Below, piece by piece: positions 1 to 8,135 of a DNA stretch of 17,262 nt. The translations under genes and the position numbers were made by a program. The stretch comes from CAZFQG01 sp964520785 (GTDB lineage: Bacteria; Planctomycetota; Planctomycetia; Pirellulales; Thermoguttaceae), in contig CAZFQG010000138.1 in the NCBI GenBank assembly GCA_964520785.1, positions 1 through 17,262 of the forward strand, read 5' to 3'. Position 1 is the first letter of the stretch. Every line of letters starts with the position of its first letter. Under the pieces are notes generated by a model that saw only the letters and a program-made list of their open reading frames with translations, was not told the DNA's origin and did no database searches.

Positions 1-62
1 TCAGTTGGGAGAGCGTTTGGCTGGCAGCCAAAAGGTCACCGGTTCGAGCCCGGTATCCTCCA
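1..62 (+). tRNA. tRNA-Ala(GGC), 5' end outside the window
   Basis: The window opens inside the D arm. The anticodon stem TTTGG/CCAAA closes the 7-base loop CTGGCAG, which puts GGC at positions 34-36, so it reads alanine GCC codons. A T arm follows (ACCGG, loop TTCGAGC, CCGGT), then the 3' acceptor strand ATCCTCC and discriminator A at 62. The next bases are CCT, so the CCA tail is not encoded. The acceptor 5' strand and the start of the D arm lie upstream. The 3' end faces the defence operon. Confidence 0.93.
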
Positions 63-69
63 CCTTCCT

Positions 70-108
70 AAAGCCCTGTCGCACATAGAGTTGCCACGGG
101 GCTTTTTT
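70..108 (+). terminator. Rho-independent terminator after tRNA-Ala
   Basis: Bases 70-79 pair with 96-105 in a 10-bp stem with one G-T pair (AAAGCCCTGT with ACGGGGCTTT). A run of six T at 103-108 follows. It lies 8 bases after the tRNA 3' end and should end the tRNA transcript, which would insulate it from the operon that begins near 400. Confidence 0.85.
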
Positions 109-180
109 CGTGAAATCGCGGGGCAGGATTCGGCGGTGCCTAACATTCTGGCACCTTCCCGGCGGGTTTCTCGCACATTG

Positions 181-241
181 CACGATTTCCTCCGGCGGCA
201 TCGTGTCCATCCTTCTATTGGGGGAATGCTCCGGCACCCCC
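181..241 (+). repeat. Two adjacent inverted repeats upstream of the operon promoter
   Basis: CACGAT at 181-186 is inverted as ATCGTG at 200-205. Then GGGGG at 220-224 pairs with CCCCC at 237-241, and inside it TGC (227-229) pairs with GCA (234-236) around the loop TCCG, leaving a two-base bulge. They end right before the promoter-like -35. They could be operator sites or decayed terminators; there is no T run after them. Confidence 0.4.
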
Positions 242-271
242 TTGGAATCTCCCGCGCTCGGTTGGTACACT
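242..271 (+). promoter_or_regulatory. Candidate sigma70-type promoter for the defence operon
   Basis: TTGGAA (242-247) and TACACT (266-271) are separated by 18 bases. Each matches the -35/-10 consensus at about four of six positions. Transcription would start near 278, giving a leader of roughly 137 bases before the ATPase start. This is only a motif match in GC-rich DNA. Confidence 0.35.
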
Positions 272-414
272 GGCGGTTTCGCGTGGTACGGTTCCTCGGA
301 CGCGCCGGTGGCCGTTCCGCGGAACTACCGGAAGAAATGGTTTGGCAGAGAAACTCACGCGGACTCAGACCGGGCGTTCTCGCCGGGCATCGCCGTCGCA
401 ATGGAGTTATGCGT

Positions 415-3132
415 ATGCTGAATTTACAGCTTCGAGACGAGTTTCGCGGGAAGCGCCTCTCCGGAACGACGGTCGATTTCACGAACAGCAGGAAGACGGG
501 TGCCCTCCAGGTTTCGGCGGAAGAGTTTCTGAAGATTACCTATCCTTCCTTCGATCTGCTCAAGACGATCGAGGCGACGGGGCCGGACAAGGCCCGTCCG
601 GTGGTGATCATTGGGTCGAAGGGCCAGGGTAAATCGCACCTTCTGGCGGCCCTTTACCATCTCTATCGGGATGGATCGACTGCGAGAGATTGGCTGAATG
701 GGTGGTCGGACAGGCTGAACCGGCCGGAAATCGCATCGCTCAAGCTCCACGGCGACCGGCTCGTTATTGCCGAAAGTCTCCACCAACAGCGGTACAAGTT
801 CCTCTGGGACATTCTTTTCGAGAAACATCCGCGCGGCGAGTGGTACAAAGGTCGATGGGAACAGGCGGGCACGGCCGTTCCAGGGACGGACCTCATGGTC
901 GAGATGTTGACGGAATCGCCGACGCTCCTCATCCTCGACGAATTCCAGACTTGGTTCGAGGGGCTGACCAATACGAAGCAGTATCCCTGGCGGAACTGGG
1001 CGTTCAATTTCATTCAGATACTCTCGGAGATCGCGCAAAAACAGCCGGAATTGTTGGTCCTCGTCGTTTCGGTCCTCGACGGCAATTCGGAGGCCTACCA
1101 GCAAATCCGCCGCGTAAATCCCCTCAACGTCGATTTCAAGGGGCCGGATGCCAAGCGGGACCGGCGCCGGCTTCTGCTTTACCGCCTTTTCGAGAACCGG
1201 ATGCAGATTCCGCCCGAGGACATCCGCCGATTGGTCCAGACGCATGCTTCGGAGTATTTCCGGCTTGCGCAAATTCCGCAACAGGACCACGAAAAGCACT
1301 GGGACGATTTCGTCGAAGCCTGGCCGTTCGCGCCCCATCTGCTTCGGCTTCTCGACGATCAGGTCTTGATCGCCACGGACGCCCAGGAGGCCCGTGACCT
1401 GATTCGCATCCTCGTCGACGTCTTCAAGACCCACGACCCCGCCGATCCGGTCATCACCGCCGCCGATTTCTCGCTCACCAACGACAAGAGCGGCGTGGTA
1501 TCGCTGATCGATTCCGTCGCTAACCAACGCTATCGGGACCTTCGAGAAAAGGCGGTCCGCAATCTGGAGGCTGTTTGCCAAGCGGTTCCCCAGCCGGACA
1601 AGGCCGTTCCCCATGCCGAGGAAATCCTCAGTTCCCTCTGGTTGCGGTCGCTTACGTTCGACCGCATCGCCGGGGCACAACCGGCGGAGCTTCAGGTCGA
1701 CATTACCGGCGCGGCGCCCATCGACGACAACCAGTTTGAGGAAGAGTTGGCAAGGATCGTCGACAACAGTTTCAACATCCACCAGGTCGGCGGGCGGCTC
1801 CTGTTCAAGAGCGAGGAGAACGCCCGGTCGAAGCTCCTGGCCCATGCGAGAAACGACAAGCTCTTCGCCGACGGGCAAGACGTCGACCAACTGGCCAAGG
1901 AAATCCGCGCCGTGTTGGCCGGCCCGGAGGACGTCTCCGGCAAATTCCGCCTGGTCGTCCTCAAGCACAACTGGGAAACCGATCCGTGGTCGGACTTCGA
2001 GGAGAAGGACCAGCCCAAGGAGTGGGATAACCGCCAGCCGATTGTCGTCGTTCCGACCTACCCGGAAAAACCCGAGGCGACGCTGGGGAAGTGGCTGAAG
2101 GACCACCTCCAGAAGGACCGAAACACGATCCGCTTCCTACTTCCGCCGAAGGAGACGCGGCACGTCTTCTACGATCGAGAACTCCTCGTCTTGGCCCGGG
2201 CGGTTCATTTGGCGAAAACGTGGAAGGAGAACGATCGGGCGTACGGCGACCTGGAGCGGACGTTCCGGAAAGAGGAGTTGGTTCCGAAGCTGAAAACCCG
2301 TTTCGACCGCTTGTTCGTGTTGACCGAATGGAACTACGCCGAGCCAGCGAAATGCCGGTTTGACGAAGAGAGAATCGCCGCCGTCGGCGAGAAGATTCCC
2401 GAAGAAATCGACCGCCTGGTCCGGGAACAAATGTTCATCCCGGAGGATTTCGAGGAATACGTCCTGCTGCTGGCCAAGGAAAACGAATCGGTGGGACGGC
2501 TCCTGAACGATTTGAAAGAGCCCCGCCCCGGCGGAAAGCCGTGCATCCCCTGGCTGGGCGAGACGGCGATTAAGGAACGCGTGATCGGCATCTGTGCGGA
2601 GGGGAAGATTGCCATCAACGTCCGAAGCCACGATATGCTCCAAGCCAAGCCGGATGAATTGCATCAAGACGCCTGGAACCGGATGAAGGGCAAGCTCGGC
2701 ACTGGGAAACATCTGGACGAAACGATCCTGCTTCTGCCGGACGCTGTTTCCGTTAGCGGCGGAAAGCATGCGGAACCGACACCGCTTGACCCGAACGGAG
2801 AGCCGGCAGAACCTGAATTTAGACTCGTTCCTTCACCCGGTGAACCACCGGAGCAACCTGGGGAACCGGAAATCGAAAATCCCTTCCAGCCGCCGGACGG
2901 CGACGGCGAGGACAAGCCTCGACCCAAAACGCCCCTGGCGACGGAACGGCCGACCTCCAGCCTGAACCTTCTCGGCCAGGTGGAAACCTGGAAAATCGGC
3001 CCCGCCACACCGGTGAGCGAAGTCCAATTGAAGATGGACAAGATGACCGGGGCGCAACTCCAGGCACTCCTCAAACGTCTCCCCGACGGCGTCACCTACG
3101 GCCTGGAGTTGCAGCGGGAGGACGACGCCTGA
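415..3132 (+). CDS. DUF499/BrxC-like P-loop ATPase of the defence operon (905 aa)
   Basis: Large ATPase, first gene of the operon. The Walker A motif GSKGQGKS is at residues 67-74, followed by HLLAALYHLY. Walker B LLILDEF has Asp175-Glu176, and a sensor-like strand ending in Ser219 follows (LVVS). This layout is typical of DUF499 proteins and resembles BrxC/PglY ATPases, thought to be the motor or scaffold of BREX-like systems. The middle is rich in charged helices. Residues ~785-865 form a Pro/Glu-rich linker, then a compact last ~40 residues. I chose ATG 415 because GGAG (403-406) lies 8 bases before it; ATG 409 is only 2 bases from that site. The stop overlaps the next start by one base (TGATG), so translation of the PglZ protein is coupled to it. 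Family assignment is by motif and context; DUF499 is more likely than canonical BrxC. Confidence 0.82.
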   Translation: MLNLQLRDEFRGKRLSGTTVDFTNSRKTGALQVSAEEFLKITYPSFDLLKTIEATGPDKARPVVIIGSKGQGKSHLLAALYHLYRDGSTARDWLNGWSDRLNRPEIASLKLHGDRLVIAESLHQQRYKFLWDILFEKHPRGEWYKGRWEQAGTAVPGTDLMVEMLTESPTLLILDEFQTWFEGLTNTKQYPWRNWAFNFIQILSEIAQKQPELLVLVVSVLDGNSEAYQQIRRVNPLNVDFKGPDAKRDRRRLLLYRLFENRMQIPPEDIRRLVQTHASEYFRLAQIPQQDHEKHWDDFVEAWPFAPHLLRLLDDQVLIATDAQEARDLIRILVDVFKTHDPADPVITAADFSLTNDKSGVVSLIDSVANQRYRDLREKAVRNLEAVCQAVPQPDKAVPHAEEILSSLWLRSLTFDRIAGAQPAELQVDITGAAPIDDNQFEEELARIVDNSFNIHQVGGRLLFKSEENARSKLLAHARNDKLFADGQDVDQLAKEIRAVLAGPEDVSGKFRLVVLKHNWETDPWSDFEEKDQPKEWDNRQPIVVVPTYPEKPEATLGKWLKDHLQKDRNTIRFLLPPKETRHVFYDRELLVLARAVHLAKTWKENDRAYGDLERTFRKEELVPKLKTRFDRLFVLTEWNYAEPAKCRFDEERIAAVGEKIPEEIDRLVREQMFIPEDFEEYVLLLAKENESVGRLLNDLKEPRPGGKPCIPWLGETAIKERVIGICAEGKIAINVRSHDMLQAKPDELHQDAWNRMKGKLGTGKHLDETILLLPDAVSVSGGKHAEPTPLDPNGEPAEPEFRLVPSPGEPPEQPGEPEIENPFQPPDGDGEDKPRPKTPLATERPTSSLNLLGQVETWKIGPATPVSEVQLKMDKMTGAQLQALLKRLPDGVTYGLELQREDDA

Positions 3133-4127
3133 TGCCCTTCACCCTCGATCTACTCAACGCCGTCTCTTTGGAATCGCCGGGCCAGGCCTGGGACGCCGTA
3201 GCGGAATACCTTTGGGCCAAGTTCTCCGCCCCCCTGCCGGATAAGTCGGACGGCGAAGTCGTCAACCGCGACCGGGCGATTACCGAACTGGAGAACGTCC
3301 TGGCCGGCGCCTGCTGGGACCTTTGGCACGAGTTCGATGCGGCCGTTCCCAAGGCGAGCCGGGCCGTGATCGACTTCTGGAAAGCCACACACAACGGCAA
3401 GGCCGTGCTCATTCTCGACGGCCTTTCGTTGCGCGAGACCCCCTGGTTGCTGGAACAGGCGAAAGAACGCGGGTACTCCGTCGCCCACGCCGGCGCCAAG
3501 GGGGCGGAGCTTCCCGGCGAGACGACGCCGTTCGCCAATGCCCTCGGGTTTTCGCAGCGGTCCGCCCTGGAGAACAACGGCGCCGGTAAGGCCCATCAAT
3601 TGGGCGGCGCGACGACCGACGCCGTCGACCTCCCCTGGCGGGATTGCATCGACCGCCTCGGCAACGCCGAGGGAGTCGTCTTCTGGCACCACTGGCCCGA
3701 TTCGCGGATGCACGGCCTCTCCAAGCCGGGGGACGGGTTGCGGGCCCTCGTGAAGGAGACTCACGCCCGGCTCACCTCCGACGACTTCTGGGCCTTCGTG
3801 GACCGCCTGGCGACCGGACGGCGGCTCGTCATCACCTCGGACCACGGTTACGCCGCATGCGGGCTGTTTTCCGATTTGGACGACAAGGACCAGCAGGACT
3901 ACATGAAGCGGGTCTTCAAGAACGGCCGCTGTGCCCCGCCGACGGAAGACGGCGGCTGGGTCCCCCCCATCGACCTCAAGATCGAATCCGCCCATGGGAC
4001 GCGGCAAATGGTCCTCGGCCGGCGGAAATGGAAAAGCCCCTCCGGCTACCCGACCCTCCATCACGGCGGGTTATCGTTGTTGGAGGTGTTCGTGCCGTTT
4101 ATCGAACTTCGAAAGTCGCCAAGTTAG
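3132..4127 (+). CDS. Stand-alone short PglZ-domain protein (331 aa)
   Basis: Alkaline-phosphatase-superfamily protein of the PglZ type. Three landmarks are in order: VLILDGLSLRE with Asp96, VITSDHGY with Asp237-His238, and HHGGLSLLEVFVPFIEL near the C-terminus with His310-His311. Together they give a complete-looking metal-binding set. PglZ is a core BREX/Pgl component whose substrate is not settled. Typical PglZ proteins have about 800 residues or more with large N-terminal parts. Here only ~90 residues precede the catalytic strand, so this is a minimal version, not a truncated gene, since both ends are clean. Its start overlaps the ATPase stop, so the two are translationally coupled and probably act together. 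The assignment to PglZ is firm; its role is inferred from BREX. Confidence 0.85.
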   Translation: MPFTLDLLNAVSLESPGQAWDAVAEYLWAKFSAPLPDKSDGEVVNRDRAITELENVLAGACWDLWHEFDAAVPKASRAVIDFWKATHNGKAVLILDGLSLRETPWLLEQAKERGYSVAHAGAKGAELPGETTPFANALGFSQRSALENNGAGKAHQLGGATTDAVDLPWRDCIDRLGNAEGVVFWHHWPDSRMHGLSKPGDGLRALVKETHARLTSDDFWAFVDRLATGRRLVITSDHGYAACGLFSDLDDKDQQDYMKRVFKNGRCAPPTEDGGWVPPIDLKIESAHGTRQMVLGRRKWKSPSGYPTLHHGGLSLLEVFVPFIELRKSPS

Positions 4128-4150
4128 TTGACTCGGACGCCCCCGAAAAA

Positions 4151-4236
4151 GCCCCAACGGGGCGGCAAGAAATAGCCTAGGGCGGCAGCCCTAGGAATAC
4201 AAATTTCAGACATACAGTTAAGCCCCAACGGGGCGA
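4151..4236. repeat. Cluster of three short palindromes (REP-like) inside the operon
   Basis: GCCCCAACGGGGC occurs at 4151-4163 and again at 4222-4234, each a 5-bp stem with a three-base loop (GCCCC AAC GGGGC). Between them CCTAGGGC (4176-4183) and GCCCTAGG (4188-4195) form an 8-bp stem with the loop GGCA. From memory, palindromes of this make recur in intergenic DNA of planctomycetes and some other phyla, and resemble elements mobilised by REP-associated tyrosine transposases. They separate the ATPase-PglZ pair from the methyltransferase gene, and as RNA hairpins they could stabilise or attenuate the transcript there. Confidence 0.75.
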
Positions 4237-4300
4237 CACAAGTCAACACTGGACAACCCAACACGCCATCCCGCGCCGATCATACCAAAGGAATTCCACC

Positions 4301-7300
4301 GTGGCCAAGGAGACCAAAAAACAACGAATCGCGAGGGAAGTTGCGGAGGCCGTCGGCGCCGGGAAGGAACTCCACCTGGAATCGGTCGACTTCTCCGATC
4401 CGAACCGGCCCAAGACCTGCCTGGAGGTCGATTTTCCGATTCTGCCGATCAACCAGGTTGCTGCCATCGAAGGGAACGCGGGCAAGCCGATCTATCAGAT
4501 GTCGAAATGGTGGGCGCGGCGGCGGTCGAGTGTGTTTCGGGCCATGCTGATCGCGGCGGCGACGAAGGCGCCGGACGATCCGGCCGAGGCCGCCAAGCTG
4601 GTTTGGGATTCCTACTATGGGAATCACCAGAAGAACGAGGCCTTCAAAAAGCTCAAGGTGGCCGACATCTTCATGGGCGGGGGGACGACCATCGTCGAGG
4701 GTTCCCGGCTGGGGATGCAGATGTTCGGGAACGACCTCAACCCGGTTGCCTGGTTCATCGTGAAGAACGAAATGGCCCAAGTCGATCCGGACGAGGTCCA
4801 GAAGCTGTTGGACGCGATCGAGGCGGAGGTGAAGCCGCAAATCATGCCTTTCTACGCCTGCGACTGCCCGCGGGGCCACAAGGGAAAGTGGACGCGGAAA
4901 TCGAGCGGCCAGGTCATGGGGGACGATTTTGATCCGCTCGCCCTTGCGCCGGAGGAACGGGCCGATTACGACTACGAAGGGCCGGAGGTGATCTATACGT
5001 TTTGGGCGAAGCACGGGCCGTGCCAGGCGACCGAGTGCAACCACCGGACGCCGATCATGACGACGCCGGTCGTCGCCGTCAAGACGCTCACCGTCAAGGC
5101 GTGGCGGGACCGGGAGTGTGGCGGATGCGGCAAGACGTTCGACGTGGAGCAGAAAGAAGCCCGCATGGCCCCGGGCGCGATGCTCGTCGACGCCGACACG
5201 GAACCACCCTACGCCGTCATGGACGCCGATGGCCGCTATGCGTGCCCCCATTGCGGCAAGGCGTTTCAGGACGAAGCAGGCGCCCTCTCCGGCGATTCCG
5301 GGGCCATCGGCAAGGCCAAGAACAAGAAGATCGACTTGACGCTACTGGTCCATCCCGACTGGCTCAAGGGCTCCCCGGGCGTGGACGAGGAAGGCCGCCC
5401 GTTCGGAGGCAGCGTCACCGACGACGCCGAATCGACGGCGCGGTGGAATGCGGAGCGGGCGAAGACGCTCAAGCTGATCGAGGTCCGAGGGAAGTTGCCA
5501 GAGAAGGTGGTGTGTCCGGATACGAAGGAGGAGTTTTTCACGGACAAGAGGGGAGGAACCATTCCGCGGCAGAAGCAGTTCACCTGTAAGATGAGTACTT
5601 GCGGGCTGGATCAAGACATCCTAATTGCCGTTGAGAAATCCAACCAATCCCCGGCATTTGCCGCCTATTGTGTGCAGGGGACCTGTCCAGAATGTGACGC
5701 AGAGGGCATCCCCTACGGAGGGCGATTCTTCGGGATTCCTCTTCTACCACTGATTGATATTTCGGCATGGGAATGGGATTCCCGCTTTGATGCGTTCGCC
5801 AAATATGTGCCCGATGAAGTGATCCCCAATGGCTATATGACACCCGTACAGAATGATCTGCCTGGGCATGGTTTTTCGCACTGGCGGATGATGTTCAATT
5901 CGCGACAACTCTATGTTCTGTCCTTATTGCTCAGCGCACTCGAACGTGCGACAGCCCATTCGCCGGTCTATCGGAGCTTCATCCTGGGGGCGTTTCAGCA
6001 GTATTTGAGAAACCAGAACATGTTTTGTATCTGGGATGTTAGCCGAGACTGTCTAGCACCGTTCTTCAGTAACGCGAATTATCATCCAAAACCCAACGTA
6101 GTCGAAAACAGCGTTTTCTCTTCTTTGGGGCGCGGCAACTGGGCTTCATGCTCAGCCGCCCTGATGAAAGCTCTGGAGTGGAAGGAGGAGCCGTGGGAGC
6201 TACTTCCGAAGGCAGAGTTGATCCGCTCTCAGAGTGCATTCGCCGACGATATTGTGGGTAAGAGTCTGAGAGTTCACACTCTAGACCCTCCAGTCGACAG
6301 CGCAGAAATCCAGTGCCAGTCCTCGACGGAACTAAGTCAAGTTGGAGACGCTTCATTTGATCTCGTCATCACCGACCCACCTTTTGACCGGCTCATCCAG
6401 TATTCGGAGCTGGCCGACTATTTCTTCGTATGGCTTAGACGTTCACTGAGGACTTCCTTCGGAGACGTATTCTCCGGTACCGAAACGCCCAAAAGCCTTG
6501 AGGCTGTAACAAACCGTATCCGCAATGTTGACGACCCAAAAGGTTTCTATCGGCGACTCCTTACGGAGTGTTGGAAAGAGGCCTCGCGTATTCTCGGTCC
6601 TTCGGGGATATTGGCTTTTACATTTCACCACAGCGAAGACGAGCCCTGGGTCGCAGTCTTAGAGAGTCTTTTCGATTCCGGCTTTTACCTCGAAGCCGCC
6701 TTTCCCATACGAAGTGATGAATCGAAAGGCAATGGTCAATTCGGATCGAAACAAATCGAATTCGACATCATCCACGTCTGCCGCAAACGCCTCGAAGACC
6801 CCGAGTCGATTAGCTGGGCGAAGCTCCGGCGACGGATCGTTGACGACGTCCGGCAGCTTCGCGACATCTTGGAGCAACACCAAGAGGCCGGGTTGTCGGA
6901 GGCCGATTTGCAGGTGATTCGGAGGGGGAAAGCGCTGGAGCACTTTTCGCGGCATTACGGCAAGGTCTACATCGAGAAGGGACGCGAGGAGCCGTTTACC
7001 GTTCGCGACGCACTCGCCGGGATCAACAGCCTCCTTGACGATGAGAGCGATACGTCGGGCGAGGCACCCCCGGTCGACGCGGAGCCCTATACGCGTCTCT
7101 TCCTCCGCCTCTTTGCCGATAAGACGAGCCTCACCCGGGATGAAATCCAGAAGTTCCTCCGCGGCACCGGCGTCACCCCGTCGGAGTTCCTGGACCGAAA
7201 GTGGTGCGCCGAACAGAAGAAGGTCTTCACCCTCACCCCGGCCCTCGACTGGGCGCAAACCTGGAAGGGGGAGCCGCGGCGTGGAATGGCCCGGGACTTT

Positions 7301-7552
7301 GACCAGGCCTGGTTCTTGATCGGCGCCTGCTTCGACGACAGCGGCATCCGCATGAGCGATACCCTCGACGCCCCCCACTTCAAGCCCCACGCCGCCACCG
7401 GCGATCTGCTCGCCTGGTTCATCAAGCACGCCGGCGACGAGACGACCCGGGACGCGGCCCGCCGGGCGAAACGGATCTACGATTCGTGGCTGGCCAAACG
7501 GAGCGAGACCGCGGCGGAACAGGGAATGTTGTTCGACAAGGAGGCGGACTAA
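4301..7552 (+). CDS. DUF1156 (COG1743-type) DNA adenine methyltransferase, PglXI-like (1083 aa)
   Basis: Predicted N6-adenine DNA methyltransferase that would mark host DNA. The N-terminus carries the DUF1156 signature, VDFPILPIN then KPIYQMSKWWARR (residues ~43-74). The AdoMet site follows: DIFMGGGTT (122-130) and NDLNPVAWF (from 144). Catalytic motif IV is DPPF at 692-695, followed by LIQYSELADYFFVWLRR. Between them are paired cysteines (187/189, 273/276, 315/318, 429/434, 457/462/465) that look like zinc ribbons. The start is GTG 4301, with AAAGGAA 7 bases upstream. BREX type 3 uses a DUF1156 methylase (PglXI), and DUF499/DUF1156/helicase sets are a recurring anti-phage cassette. Oddity: roughly 5580-6780 (residues ~427-826) is far less GC-rich than both ends, as if this part had been exchanged. 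The frame is intact throughout. Confidence 0.88.
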   Translation: MAKETKKQRIAREVAEAVGAGKELHLESVDFSDPNRPKTCLEVDFPILPINQVAAIEGNAGKPIYQMSKWWARRRSSVFRAMLIAAATKAPDDPAEAAKLVWDSYYGNHQKNEAFKKLKVADIFMGGGTTIVEGSRLGMQMFGNDLNPVAWFIVKNEMAQVDPDEVQKLLDAIEAEVKPQIMPFYACDCPRGHKGKWTRKSSGQVMGDDFDPLALAPEERADYDYEGPEVIYTFWAKHGPCQATECNHRTPIMTTPVVAVKTLTVKAWRDRECGGCGKTFDVEQKEARMAPGAMLVDADTEPPYAVMDADGRYACPHCGKAFQDEAGALSGDSGAIGKAKNKKIDLTLLVHPDWLKGSPGVDEEGRPFGGSVTDDAESTARWNAERAKTLKLIEVRGKLPEKVVCPDTKEEFFTDKRGGTIPRQKQFTCKMSTCGLDQDILIAVEKSNQSPAFAAYCVQGTCPECDAEGIPYGGRFFGIPLLPLIDISAWEWDSRFDAFAKYVPDEVIPNGYMTPVQNDLPGHGFSHWRMMFNSRQLYVLSLLLSALERATAHSPVYRSFILGAFQQYLRNQNMFCIWDVSRDCLAPFFSNANYHPKPNVVENSVFSSLGRGNWASCSAALMKALEWKEEPWELLPKAELIRSQSAFADDIVGKSLRVHTLDPPVDSAEIQCQSSTELSQVGDASFDLVITDPPFDRLIQYSELADYFFVWLRRSLRTSFGDVFSGTETPKSLEAVTNRIRNVDDPKGFYRRLLTECWKEASRILGPSGILAFTFHHSEDEPWVAVLESLFDSGFYLEAAFPIRSDESKGNGQFGSKQIEFDIIHVCRKRLEDPESISWAKLRRRIVDDVRQLRDILEQHQEAGLSEADLQVIRRGKALEHFSRHYGKVYIEKGREEPFTVRDALAGINSLLDDESDTSGEAPPVDAEPYTRLFLRLFADKTSLTRDEIQKFLRGTGVTPSEFLDRKWCAEQKKVFTLTPALDWAQTWKGEPRRGMARDFDQAWFLIGACFDDSGIRMSDTLDAPHFKPHAATGDLLAWFIKHAGDETTRDAARRAKRIYDSWLAKRSETAAEQGMLFDKEAD

Positions 7553-7619
7553 TCGTCCAAAAGGAAAGACAAAGACGACGCATTCATTCGCGCCCACGAT
7601 TGGCAGGAGAGAGACAACC

Positions 7620-8135
7620 ATGCAAGACCCTTTAATCGACAACGACCTCTGGACCCGGCGGGGGATCAGCCTCCTCTGGGACGCCGAGAGTCTCAGCCGG
7701 CTTTGCCGACCCGACGAGGTCGTCAGCGTACGGCGGTTCCGCAAGCTCCACGCCGCCGACTGGCCGGACGACGAGATGAACCTGGCGGGCGACACGGCCC
7801 TGGTCGTGGCCGGGCTGGAAAGCTGCATGGACGCCCTCCCGCCGGACGAGGCCGCGCGATGGCTGGAGGAGACCGTCTTCCCCGCCATTCAGTCCTATCA
7901 GAATGACTTCGCCGACGGGGGATCGCAGGCGGCGCTCGTCTTCTGGTTCGTCCAAGCAGGCCGATTCGAGTACCGGTTTGCGGAAGACGCGTGGTATTGG
8001 CGGTGCGATGGGGAATACAAGAAGGACTCGATTCCGCTGAGCCGGTGCCTCTTCAACGGTGCCCAGCAGGCCTTGCAGGAAATCCAAGACGCCAAGGAAA
8101 GACGCCTGGGCCTGTACCACCCGAGGATCACATGA
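7620..8135 (+). CDS. Unrecognised 171-aa protein coupled to the helicase
   Basis: I do not recognise the family. It is acidic and soluble, with no signal peptide, no membrane segment, no Walker motif and no obvious catalytic triad. Tryptophans and aromatics cluster in the second half (FWFVQAGRFEYRF, then DAWYWRCDGEY at ~120-140). AGGAG at 7605-7609 lies 10 bases before ATG 7620. Its TGA overlaps the helicase ATG (ATGA, 8132-8135), so both are made together, which suggests a partner or specificity subunit of the helicase. Similar cassettes carry a small DUF3780 gene; I cannot match it to that family. BrxA, BrxB and BrxF also do not fit; BrxF would show a P-loop. The coding call is strong from the spacing, the overlap and the base use; the function is unknown. 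Confidence 0.8.
   Translation: MQDPLIDNDLWTRRGISLLWDAESLSRLCRPDEVVSVRRFRKLHAADWPDDEMNLAGDTALVVAGLESCMDALPPDEAARWLEETVFPAIQSYQNDFADGGSQAALVFWFVQAGRFEYRFAEDAWYWRCDGEYKKDSIPLSRCLFNGAQQALQEIQDAKERRLGLYHPRIT

Larger units (their letters stand above)
109..414 (+). other. Non-coding leader between the tRNA terminator and the defence operon
   Basis: About 300 bases without a convincing gene. The frame of the downstream ATPase stays open through here, but its translation is arginine-rich, lacks domain character and has no ribosome-binding site near its earlier start codons. The stretch has two hairpin-capable segments (181-205 and 220-241) and one promoter-like pair (242-271). No copy of the tRNA-Leu 3' end that would mark an attachment site was found by eye. 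Confidence 0.5.

Noticed and set aside
111..135. Possible duplicated tRNA-Leu 3' end (attachment site) before the operon
   Set aside because: GGGGCAGGATTCG only loosely resembles the tRNA-Leu 3' region; the match is too broken to support an att repeat.
91..408. N-terminal extension of the DUF499 ATPase frame
   Set aside because: The frame is open but its translation is arginine-rich and featureless, and the only good ribosome site is at 403-406.
424..2106. 560-codon - strand frame
   Set aside because: Antisense shadow of the DUF499 ATPase in GC-rich DNA, with low-complexity V/R/L-rich translation.
4128..4300. CRISPR-like repeats
   Set aside because: Only two short identical palindromes with a different palindrome between them and no regular repeat-spacer units; REP-like elements fit better.
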